From an uncultured Bulleidia sp. (GTDB taxonomy: Bacteria; Bacillota_I; Bacilli_A; Erysipelotrichales; Erysipelotrichaceae), in contig CAKVLT010000013.1 of the NCBI GenBank assembly GCA_934757945.1, forward strand, positions 1 through 39,306: a DNA stretch of 39,306 bases, given 5' to 3'. Numbering within the stretch: the first letter of the stretch is position 1; each line of letters starts with the position of its first letter. Made by a program: the position numbers and the translations under genes. The notes beneath the pieces are model-generated. The model saw only the letters and a list, made by a program, of their open reading frames with translations, made no database searches and was not told where the DNA came from. Of the stretch, positions 31,867 through 39,306 are shown in pieces.

Positions 31867-33229
31867 ATTCCATACGCATAATCTTTTCTCTTTGCTTTAA
31901 AGATTTCTTCAGCCATCCACCCTGAATGTAATAACCTAAAAACAGAAGACTTGTCGCAATCCATGATATCGGATAACACAATAAGACTGTATACAATGTG
32001 GCATTCGGATAGAAAAGAATCCAGATAATTCTGAAAGCGCCTATGCCCAATGCCGTGATAATCATCGGAACCAGAGAATCCCCACATGCACGAATGCTGG
32101 AAGACATGATTTCCACAAATACAAAGGCAACCCAGAAAGGACATAAGAACTGTAACAGTTCTATACCGATACGTATAACCTCCGTATCCTGTGTAAACAT
32201 TCTATAAAGAATGCCACCACCAAAATAACAGATTAAAGAAATCAAAGAAGCACCGGCCACATACATCAGACAGCCAATATGAATACCTTTTTTCACTCTG
32301 TCTACTTTGCCTGCACCAAAGTTCTGTCCACAGAAAGTAAGGACCGCCTGTCCAAGTGCAGCACTTGTATTCCAGAACAGAGCATCAATCTTACCAAATG
32401 CAGTATAGGCAGCTACGGTATCTGTACCATAGCTATTGACACTTGCCTGAATGAACAGGTTGGCAACGCTATATAAGCAAGACTGAATACCTACAGGTAA
32501 ACCAATCTCAATAATTCTCAATAACGTAGGTGCATCAAAGTGAAGCTTGGACAGATGGAACGCATAGATATCCGAAGATCTTGCAAGTACATACAACGTT
32601 AAAGTACAGGATAAAACCTGAGCCAAGGTTGTTGCAATAGCAACACCTGCCACACCCCAATGGAATACCACTACAAACAAGATATCCAATACGATATTGG
32701 TAAGACACGCTGCCACAAGGAAATATAAAGGTCTTTTGGAATCTCCTACAGCTCTTAAAATACCGGAACCGTTGTTATAAATCAATGACGGAATCATACC
32801 TGTCAGAAAGATTCTCATATAGGTCACAGAATACTTCATGATACTATCAGGCACATTTAACAGGTCCAGAATCTGAGGTGTAAACCAGATACCTGCTGTC
32901 ATTAACAAAAAGCCTAATACAATAGCTAAAAACATAGAGGAATACACACCGTTTTTTACGCCTTCTTCTTCTCTGTTTCCATAGTATTGAGCAATAACCA
33001 CCGTAGCACCACTGGCTAGCCCTACAACAAATCCCACCAGTAAGTTGATTACTGTACCGGTAGAACCACCTACTGCCCCAAGGGCTTCTTTTCCCACAAA
33101 GTTACCTACCACAATGGCATCCACTGTGTTATATAACTGCTGAAATAAAGAGCCAAATAAAATAGGTATAAAAAAATAAAAGATAGGCTGTACTACAGAA
33201 CCTTCCAGCATATTAGTTGTCTTCTTCAT
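31865..33229 (-). CDS. MATE family multidrug/metabolite exporter
   Basis: A 454-residue, about 12-span inner-membrane antiporter of the NorM/DinF group. Typical pieces are FIPILFGSLFQQLYNTVDAI near the start, NFVGKEALGAVGGSTG, and GIGAFRIIWILFYPN late in the protein. MATE proteins export cationic drugs or metabolites using sodium or proton gradients. The ATG at 33229 has no clear ribosome site; TACAAT lies exactly 7 bases upstream, so the transcript may be leaderless. It is divergent from the Gfo/Idh/MocA gene. Confidence 0.93.
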   Translation of the reverse strand: MKKTTNMLEGSVVQPIFYFFIPILFGSLFQQLYNTVDAIVVGNFVGKEALGAVGGSTGTVINLLVGFVVGLASGATVVIAQYYGNREEEGVKNGVYSSMFLAIVLGFLLMTAGIWFTPQILDLLNVPDSIMKYSVTYMRIFLTGMIPSLIYNNGSGILRAVGDSKRPLYFLVAACLTNIVLDILFVVVFHWGVAGVAIATTLAQVLSCTLTLYVLARSSDIYAFHLSKLHFDAPTLLRIIEIGLPVGIQSCLYSVANLFIQASVNSYGTDTVAAYTAFGKIDALFWNTSAALGQAVLTFCGQNFGAGKVDRVKKGIHIGCLMYVAGASLISLICYFGGGILYRMFTQDTEVIRIGIELLQFLCPFWVAFVFVEIMSSSIRACGDSLVPMIITALGIGAFRIIWILFYPNATLYTVLLCYPISWIATSLLFLGYYIQGGWLKKSLKQREKIMRME

Positions 33230-33294
33230 AATTACTATTGTACACTGAATATCAGAAAAGAAATCGGCATTTTATGCCTTTTACAGGAGGTCCT

Positions 33295-34323
33295 ATGCAA
33301 AAGATTACCATAGCCTATATTGCTAACGGAAAAAGCACGAACCGTTATCATTTACCTTTTGTCCTGCAGTTACAGGACAGATTTCAGGTAAAAACCATTT
33401 ATGCTCGACACCTTGAAAAAACAGAATGGGAACGAGTGGATGGCATCAGATACACAGATAAGATTGAGGATATTTATGAGGATCCTGCAATTGATCTTGT
33501 GGTTATCTGTACTCCTGCCCCTTTCCACTACACATATGTTAAAGAAGTACTGTCTCATAATAAACACTGTGTATGCGAAAAACCATTCATGGAAACAGAA
33601 GCACAGGCAAAAGAATGTTTCAACCTTGCAAAAGAAAAAGGATTACTGCTGGAATGTTACCAAAACAGAAGATTCGATTCTGATTTTCTGACTGTACAGA
33701 AAGTCATCACCTCCAAAGTACTTGGAGATATACAGGAAGTAGAACTGAGTTTTGACTATTACAGACCGGAAGTTCCTTCCAAAGCACCATTCTCCAGAAT
33801 CCATTCTTTCTACTATGGACATGCCTGTCATACACTGGATCAGGTAATTTCTTACTGGGGCAAGCCAGAATCCATTCATTATGACATACGACAATTACTG
33901 GGTGAAGGCCATATGAATGATTACTTTGATCTGGATCTGTATTACGCTCATGCATTAAAAATATCCATTCACAGCAGTTACTTCAGACTGGTGCCACGCC
34001 CCTCCTTTATTGTCTATGGCACAAAGGGAAGATTTATCAAAGAAACAAAAGACTTACAGGAAAGAGATCTCAAACGCTTTTATATGCCTGAAGGCCACCC
34101 GGATTTTGGAAAAGATACGCCTGATGAATACGGGACTGTTACATACATGGATTCAAAAGGTATCTTCCATGAAGAAAAAGTCCCAAGTGTACAAGGAGGA
34201 TATGAGAAATATTATGAAGCTCTTTATGACACCGTTGTCCACCACAAGGCTCCCCTTGTCACAGAAGAACAGACCTTACTGCAATTACATTATCTCGAAG
34301 AAGGAATAAAAGGATTACTATAA
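33295..34323 (+). CDS. Gfo/Idh/MocA family oxidoreductase, YhhX-like
   Basis: A 342-residue NAD(P)-dependent dehydrogenase. The N-terminus IAYIANGKSTNRYHLPFV closely resembles E. coli YhhX (GKSTTRYHLPYVL), replacing the usual GxGxxG loop. The catalytic Lys is in CEKPF, followed by YQNRRFDSDFL and FDYYRP, also shared with YhhX. It probably oxidises or reduces a sugar or polyol; the YhhX substrate is not known. ATG 33295 follows CAGGAGG with good spacing; an upstream in-frame ATG has none. Monocistronic by position, 64 bases before the flavodiiron gene. Confidence 0.9.
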   Translation: MQKITIAYIANGKSTNRYHLPFVLQLQDRFQVKTIYARHLEKTEWERVDGIRYTDKIEDIYEDPAIDLVVICTPAPFHYTYVKEVLSHNKHCVCEKPFMETEAQAKECFNLAKEKGLLLECYQNRRFDSDFLTVQKVITSKVLGDIQEVELSFDYYRPEVPSKAPFSRIHSFYYGHACHTLDQVISYWGKPESIHYDIRQLLGEGHMNDYFDLDLYYAHALKISIHSSYFRLVPRPSFIVYGTKGRFIKETKDLQERDLKRFYMPEGHPDFGKDTPDEYGTVTYMDSKGIFHEEKVPSVQGGYEKYYEALYDTVVHHKAPLVTEEQTLLQLHYLEEGIKGLL

Positions 34324-34331
34324 TGCGTACC

Positions 34332-34360
34332 TTGTAAATACGTTATAGTAGATATACAAT
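34332..34360 (+). promoter_or_regulatory. promoter of the flavodiiron protein gene
   Basis: TTGTAA (34332-34337), 17-base spacer, TACAAT (34355-34360); 9 of 12 consensus bases. It lies 27 bases before the ATG, and AAAGGAG follows at 34370. Confidence 0.75.
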
Positions 34361-34387
34361 AGATGTGCTAAAGGAGAATATACCTAT

Positions 34388-35536
34388 ATGAACGTTACTA
34401 AAGATATTTATTATGTCGGTGTCAACGATCACGACATTGACCTGTTTGAAGGACAGTACGTTGTACCTGATGGTATGGCTTATAACTCTTATGTCATCAA
34501 AGATGAAAAAATCTGTGTCATGGATACAGTAGATATTCACTTTAAAGAAGAATGGTTATCCAATATTGCAAAAGTACTTGATGGCAGAAACCCTGATTAC
34601 CTTGTAGTACAGCATATGGAACCTGACCATTCCGCAAATATCCTTTCTTTCCTGGAAGTTTATCCTGACACAACCATCGTCACCAATGCACAGGCATTTA
34701 AGATGATGAACCAGTTCTTTACATTACCTTCCACTGTCAAAACACAGCTTGTTAAAGAAAATGATACTTTATGTCTGGGTACACATACTTTACAGTTTGT
34801 CTTTGCCCCTATGGTTCACTGGCCTGAGGTTATCTTCACGTATGATACAACAGATAAGGTACTGTTCTCCGCAGATGGATTTGGCAAATTCGGTGCTTTA
34901 GATGTAAAAGAAGACTGGGCATGTGAAGCAAGACGTTATTATTTTGGTATTGTCGGCAAATATGGCATGCAGGTACAGAATGTTTTAAAAAAAGCAGCAA
35001 ATCTGGACATTCAGAGTATCTGTCCTCTGCATGGACCTGTCTTAACAGAAAATCTTGGCTATTATCTTGGACTCTACAACACATGGTCCTCTTACACACC
35101 TGAAGAAGAAGGTGTAGTCATTGCCTACTCCAGTGTCTATGGCAACACTGCAAAAGCTGCAGAATACTTGCAATCTGTTCTGGAAGCCAAAGGTAAAAAA
35201 GTAACTGTATATGATCTTGCAAGATGTGACATGTCTGAAGCAGTAGAAGACGCCTTCAGATATTCCAAACTGGTACTTGCAAGTATTACCTACAATGCCG
35301 GCATCTTCCCTCACATGGAAACTTTCATCCACGCCTTAACTGAAAGAGCTTATCAAAACAGAACCATTGGTCTTATTGAAAACGGCACATGGGCACCAGT
35401 TGCCAACAAGACTATGAAAGCAATGTTTGAAAAGAGTAAGAACATCACTTTCACAGACACTTCTGTCACCATTCTTTCCAGTATGAAAGAAGCAGATAAA
35501 GAGAAGCTGAATCAGCTTGCCGAAGAGTTGTTATGA
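34388..35536 (+). CDS. flavodiiron protein (FprA-type, O2/NO reductase)
   Basis: A 382-residue A-type flavoprotein. The N-terminal MBL-like domain has diiron ligands in VVQHMEPDHSANI (His76, Glu78, Asp80, His81), PMVHWPEV, LFSADGFG and CPLHGPV. The C-terminal flavodoxin domain starts at VVIAYSSVYGNTAKAAEYL and binds FMN. It reduces oxygen to water or nitric oxide to nitrous oxide and so protects anaerobes, including their glycyl-radical enzymes such as PflB. No rubredoxin gene is next to it. Own promoter and terminator. Confidence 0.96.
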   Translation: MNVTKDIYYVGVNDHDIDLFEGQYVVPDGMAYNSYVIKDEKICVMDTVDIHFKEEWLSNIAKVLDGRNPDYLVVQHMEPDHSANILSFLEVYPDTTIVTNAQAFKMMNQFFTLPSTVKTQLVKENDTLCLGTHTLQFVFAPMVHWPEVIFTYDTTDKVLFSADGFGKFGALDVKEDWACEARRYYFGIVGKYGMQVQNVLKKAANLDIQSICPLHGPVLTENLGYYLGLYNTWSSYTPEEEGVVIAYSSVYGNTAKAAEYLQSVLEAKGKKVTVYDLARCDMSEAVEDAFRYSKLVLASITYNAGIFPHMETFIHALTERAYQNRTIGLIENGTWAPVANKTMKAMFEKSKNITFTDTSVTILSSMKEADKEKLNQLAEELL

Positions 35537-35550
35537 ACAACTCTTTTTTC
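35523..35550 (+). terminator. terminator of the flavodiiron gene
   Basis: AAGAGTTGTT-ATG-AACAACTCTT followed by TTTT; the gene's TGA lies across the loop and the downstream arm. Confidence 0.9.
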
Positions 35551-35566
35551 TTTATCTGCTGAATAC

Positions 35567-37184
35567 TCATACATTGTTCTGGATGATTTCCGTTATCATC
35601 GGCACAATCTGTTTCTTACGTGAAGTCAGTTTCTCCATCGGTTCATGCGATGGGAAGTCTTTGACAAACCAGTCTTTGATCTTGCCTTCCAGGTAAAAAC
35701 ATGACCCGTTATCTGCCACACTTGTAAATACAAGTGCCACAAGGTCACAGCTTTTCTCACTGACATAATGCCGCAATGCTTCATCAATGGATTCTTGAAT
35801 TGTCTCCATAAAGGTATAAGAAGGAATCACCACCTGAGCAATGATCACCTGATATCCTTCTATATCAAAAGACTTTACATCCTCCCTTAAATACTCTGCT
35901 ACGGTCTTTATCTCTGTATCTTCCTTGCGGCAAAGAAGTGAAACTGCCAGTTCCTTTGTGTATACCCCGGAAACTTTCTCCAGATACCGTGCCATCTTTA
36001 AATCCTTGTCCGTCGTAGTAGGAGACTGAAAATTCAAAGTATCGGATATCATAGCTCCCAACAACAATCCCGCAAGATCCTCAGGTACAGGAATATGATT
36101 TTCAATGAACATACCAGTAATGATGGTAGCAGTACTTCCCACCATTTCATTACGGAAAAGAATAGGCTTATGTGAATAAAAATCATAAATACGATGATGA
36201 TCTATTACTTCCTTCACTTCTGCTTTTTCAACAGAAGGTACAGATTGTGAAAACTCATTATGATCCACAAGAATCAAAGACTTATTTTTATATACCATCG
36301 CATGGTCTTTTAAAATAATTCCCATCAGGACATGAGAACTGTTTAAGACAGGATATGCACGATATCTTTTCCTGCTCATTCTTTTTGCCACATCCTCAAG
36401 AAAATCTTCTTCATAAAAGCACATGACATTTGTTCTCATCAGATACCGTATTTCCGGAGAAAAAAAACAGATAACGCGAAGTATTCATCGCACCAATACC
36501 GCTTATGATAATCGGGCAATGGTACTGTTGTGCAACATCCACAACATTTTCATCCACCTTTTCAGCCCACACCACAATTAACATGCCGGCCCCTTTTTCA
36601 ATCAGTGCTTTCTGTGCAACTGAATCATCTCCCACAATGACAATACGGTTGGTTACTTCATAGTTGGATATATGGTGCTGAGATAAAGCTATAATACTGA
36701 CCTGTCCACTTAAATGCATATGCGCATCAGAATATACAATCTGTCCATCTCTAGTCTTACATACATTATCCAGCGATACTTTCTTTAACAGGTCAATACC
36801 AAACGAAGTATCCCCAAGACCCACATCTGCAAGATCGTTACGGGTAATAATTCCAAGCACATGTGAAACCTCATCCACGACACACACAAAAGGTTGTCCG
36901 TGTGTTTTCATCAGCCACAATGTTTCAAAGATGGTCGTATCAGGACTGACACACACAGGCATTTTCAGGGCAATATCCTGTAATCTTACTCTTGCGTCAT
37001 CAATAAGCTCCGGTTCTTCAAATCCAAAACGGTCCAGCAAATATTTTGTCTCACTGTTACACTCCGATAAACGACATGCCACAGCAGAACAGCCAAGTTC
37101 ATTTTTCAGGTGAGCATAGGCAATAGAAGACACGATAGAATCCGTATCCGGATGTCTGTGTCCGCAAACATACATTGTGTCCAT
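35567..37184 (-). pseudogene. CBS-domain manganese-dependent inorganic pyrophosphatase, frameshifted
   Basis: Two overlapping frames (37184-36411 and the frame ending at 35567) together make one 538-residue class II pyrophosphatase. Order: DHH N-terminus (GHRHPDTDSI), CBS1 (LKMPVCVSPD, ITRNDLADVG), a DRTGG-like region, CBS2 (LMRTNVMCFYEEDF), the DHH motif VIDHHRI, and a DHHA2 end with SRKKQIVP. The break is at a run of eight T (minus strand; plus 36460-36467). Removing one T converts RYLFFFSGNTV into RYLFFSPEIRYLMRTN, the expected family sequence. As read, the first product stops at 257 residues and lacks the catalytic C-terminal half. Either a real mutation, a slippage-controlled gene or a sequencing error. 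Ribosome site GGGAG. Confidence 0.88.
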
Positions 37185-37220
37185 GATATATCTCCCTTAT
37201 ATGATAGTAAAAATACACCT

Positions 37221-37364
37221 TCACTCTGCTACCTGCATTATACCGTAAATACCTGCACAAAGAAGGCATAATACAAAAAGAAAAAATCCAATGATTCCAG
37301 CATAACCGTTTTTCACGTCAAAATAGTATATGCAATCAGAATTATTTAGGAGCCATAAATACAC
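37221..37364 (-). CDS. possible small membrane protein upstream of the pyrophosphatase
   Basis: A 47-codon frame from GTG at 37364, preceded by GGTGG 5 bases upstream. It encodes one strongly hydrophobic segment (AGIIGFFLFVLCLLCAGIYG) after a polar N-terminus with Asp and Lys at its edge, and a short tail MQVAE. It ends 36 bases before the pyrophosphatase ATG. No family recognised; the non-ATG start and low sequence complexity leave chance open. Confidence 0.3.
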   Translation of the reverse strand: MYLWLLNNSDCIYYFDVKNGYAGIIGFFLFVLCLLCAGIYGIMQVAE

Positions 37365-37409
37365 ATCATCCACCGTTCATAGTCTATACTATACTGTTCA
37401 TCAAGTTAT

Positions 37410-37438
37410 TAAAAAGCTCTTATGCAAAAGATAAGAGC
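37410..37438 (-). terminator. terminator after the NrdD-like gene
   Basis: On the minus strand GCTCTTAT-CTTTTGC-ATAAGAGC followed by TTTTTAAT, starting just past the stop codon. Confidence 0.88.
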
Positions 37439-37439
37439 C

Positions 37440-39059
37440 TTAACAGCACATGCCAGTAAATTCGTCTTTAAATACTACTTTTTCCAGTAATGTGGACATA
37501 GCCTGCCAGCTATCCAGAGCCTCCTCCATATTCACATTCACAAAGCCCTGTTCGTCCATAAACTGCAATACTTTCTTTTCTTCTTCAAGATATGCCAGAA
37601 AATCAGTCTGCTCAGAATGTACTGGTTCTACGCCAAAATAGGCACATGCCTGTCCGTCTGTACGCTTTTCCATTACCACACCCGGTCTTAAATGTGTATG
37701 AATGAACTCCAGACATTCCTCTTTATTTTCCAGTGTATGGATCCCTGAAACCCCTATGGAAGATGGCATATCCTTAAAGGAAACCCCATAGATTTTTGTA
37801 TATGGATACAGCCCACTCTTTAAGAAAGAATCCAGAATATTTCTTCTTGTTTCTAAAGAACGAATGGATTTCTGTAATACCGTCTCCAGTTTCCTGTAGA
37901 ACTGTTCTTTTGTGTCTGTTTCTTCTTTTAGTTTCTGCAGATTTATTGTCACCATGCCAATGGAACTGTGCATCATAGACTGTCTTGCAAAATGTATTGT
38001 TCTGTACTTTTTCTGCACTTGCAGTAAAAGAGTATGCACCGGGCTTTCTGCAAACAGATCTTCTTTGCTTATCTTAAATACAATGACAGGATATTTAAAG
38101 ATTTTATCTTCATAGTCTCCTTCTTCCATCACTTCCAGCAATGCCAGTTGTACAAGCTGCTGTTCAAGAGCACAATCTTCAAAAGTAAATGCTTGTTTTA
38201 CCCCTGCAATATACGGATGGGTACGTTTTAACTCTGCAGGAATCGTGCCATCACATTCTATGACTGTAAATGGTGGTTTTGATCCCCAGCGACTCGGAAC
38301 GTTAATACCATAGATAAATGTCTGCAGATTCTGCTTGATTTCTTCATACGGCAACTGATCTTTTTTTGCCAGTACTGCAAGATAGGTATCAAAAGAGGAA
38401 AAAGACTGTGCACCTGACCATTCATTCTGTAAAATACCCAGAAAGTTGACCATCTGCGAACAAAGAGTAGACACATGTTTTCCAGGTCCGGAACAGATAT
38501 TTCCATTTACCGGCAGGATGCCTTTTTCCAGTAATTCCTTTACAGACCAGGCTGCTCTTCTTGAGGCAAACATATCCAGATCATGAATGAAGATTTCCTT
38601 GTCTTCATAGCTTTTGACAATGTCTTCCTCATAGATATCACTTAACCAGTAATTTTTTGTTAACATACCGGAGTTATTTAAAATCAGTCCGCCTACGGAA
38701 TATGTATCCTTGCTCATACCCGCAAGATAGGTAGAAAAGATTTTTGTATATTCATGAGAATTGGTTTCTATCTTACGGACATTTTCTCTTTGTTTACGAT
38801 ACAGAATATATGCCTTTGCCACATCATAATATCCCGTATTGGAAAGAACTCTTTCCACGCTGTCCTGAATATCTTCCACTCCGATGATATCGCCATGAAG
38901 CTGATTGCAGAAATCGCTGGTCACTCTTAAAGCTATACATTGAATCACATCTTCAGAATAGGGCTTGGAACAGGCAATAAATGCTTTTGTGATAGCCTGC
39001 ACGATTTTATCTAAAGTAAATGGTGCAACAGACCCATCTCTTTTCATTACTTTGTACAT
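37440..39059 (-). CDS. NrdD-like protein (class III ribonucleotide reductase paralogue) lacking catalytic elements
   Basis: A 539-residue homologue of anaerobic ribonucleotide reductase NrdD. The ATP-cone is intact (residues 1-90, KVMKRDGSVAPFTLDKI), and the core is recognisable: VGGLILNNSGMLTKNYWLSD, STLCSQMVNFLGILQNEWSG, QSFSSFDTYLAV, NVPSRWGSKPPFT. The position of the catalytic Cys (usually YCAGW) reads SRRAAW. The segment with the second Cys (MCCRL) is missing before SSIGMVTINLQ. The zinc-Cys and glycyl-radical C-terminus is absent; the protein ends DEFTGMCC. True NrdD is about 700-780 residues. So it should bind nucleotides but not reduce them. ATG 39059 has a strong AGGAGG that overlaps the stop of the upstream gene (4-base gap). 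Confidence 0.85.
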   Translation of the reverse strand: MYKVMKRDGSVAPFTLDKIVQAITKAFIACSKPYSEDVIQCIALRVTSDFCNQLHGDIIGVEDIQDSVERVLSNTGYYDVAKAYILYRKQRENVRKIETNSHEYTKIFSTYLAGMSKDTYSVGGLILNNSGMLTKNYWLSDIYEEDIVKSYEDKEIFIHDLDMFASRRAAWSVKELLEKGILPVNGNICSGPGKHVSTLCSQMVNFLGILQNEWSGAQSFSSFDTYLAVLAKKDQLPYEEIKQNLQTFIYGINVPSRWGSKPPFTVIECDGTIPAELKRTHPYIAGVKQAFTFEDCALEQQLVQLALLEVMEEGDYEDKIFKYPVIVFKISKEDLFAESPVHTLLLQVQKKYRTIHFARQSMMHSSIGMVTINLQKLKEETDTKEQFYRKLETVLQKSIRSLETRRNILDSFLKSGLYPYTKIYGVSFKDMPSSIGVSGIHTLENKEECLEFIHTHLRPGVVMEKRTDGQACAYFGVEPVHSEQTDFLAYLEEEKKVLQFMDEQGFVNVNMEEALDSWQAMSTLLEKVVFKDEFTGMCC

Positions 39060-39063
39060 CGCT

Positions 39064-39306
39064 TTACCTCCTGATTTCCACCTTAGGAATGTATTGTTGT
39101 GCAATTTCCTTACGCTTCTGAAGTTCTTCTTCATTTAAAGGATGATAAATTCTGGAAATCACTGTATCTCCATCCTGATAATTGCGTAAAACATAGACAG
39201 GAATACCCTGCAGTTCTTTTGCCATGATTTCCATTTCTTTTGCAGTATGCAGTTCTTTAATCAAGGTTGTGCACACTTCATAGTACACATCACTGTTTTT
39301 CAGGAT
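39064..39306 (-). CDS. C-terminal part of an unidentified protein, coupled to the NrdD-like gene
   Basis: The open frame runs in from the right edge, so its start is not seen; a GTG at 39288 is possible but not required. Visible are 80 residues without spans: a helical stretch (CTTLIKELHTAKEMEIMAKE), a strand-rich part (GIPVYVLRNYQDGDTVISR), then IYHPLNEEELQKRKEIAQQY and a basic end. No family recognised. Its last codons hold the ribosome site of the NrdD-like gene, so the two are made together. Confidence 0.7.
   Translation of the reverse strand: MLKNSDVYYEVCTTLIKELHTAKEMEIMAKELQGIPVYVLRNYQDGDTVISRIYHPLNEEELQKRKEIAQQYIPKVEIRR

Overview
The window looks like a stretch of chromosome from a low-to-moderate GC, anaerobic, fermentative Firmicute, most likely an Erysipelotrichia-type gut bacterium. 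This rests on glycyl-radical metabolism (pyruvate formate-lyase and its activase), a flavodiiron protein, a CBS-containing class II pyrophosphatase, strong AGGAGG ribosome sites, rho-independent terminators and PTS/PRD sugar regulation. The species assignment is inference. No tRNA, rRNA, CRISPR array or phage module was seen.

Layout. 1-3136: start of a gene leaving the left edge, then pflA-pflB (minus strand). 3338-4150: Cof-type HAD phosphatase whose stop codon falls in the end of a tnpB-only IS200/IS605-type element (about 4147-6007). 6030-7249: SPFH/band-7 membrane protein coupled to a ribbon-helix-helix protein, with a perfect palindrome over its promoter. 7333-9480: HerA-like ATPase followed by a YjjG-type HAD. 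9580-12314: Fe-S aldo/keto reductase and argS. 12431-13255: HAD-like protein without the catalytic aspartate. 13281-14435: choloylglycine-hydrolase-family enzyme with a promoter bracketed by twin palindromes. 14553-16273: Nif3-like and metallo-beta-lactamase-fold proteins. 16327-20030: EIIB-EIIC PTS permease divergent from a LicR/MtlR-type PRD activator. 20051-22116: ABC transporter pair. 22171-22500: decayed group II intron tail. 22553-22840: HU. 23200-26776: c-di-GMP phosphodiesterase plus diguanylate cyclase. 26938-27429: OB-fold-like protein. 27526-30805: lipoprotein solute receptor overlapping a hybrid histidine kinase. 30871-35536: P1 peptidase, MATE exporter, YhhX-like oxidoreductase, flavodiiron protein. 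35567-37184: CBS-type manganese pyrophosphatase broken by a one-base frameshift in a T8 run. 37440-39306: NrdD paralogue that has lost its catalytic parts, coupled to a small unknown protein.

How the parts relate: most transcription units are short (1-2 genes) with strong terminators, and in at least seven genes the stop codon lies inside the terminator hairpin. The best candidates for new biology are the catalytically emptied NrdD-like protein with its upstream partner, the SPFH-RHH pair with its operator, the twin-operator promoter of the choloylglycine-hydrolase-family gene, and the receptor-kinase pair. Mobile DNA is limited to the tnpB element and the intron fossil.
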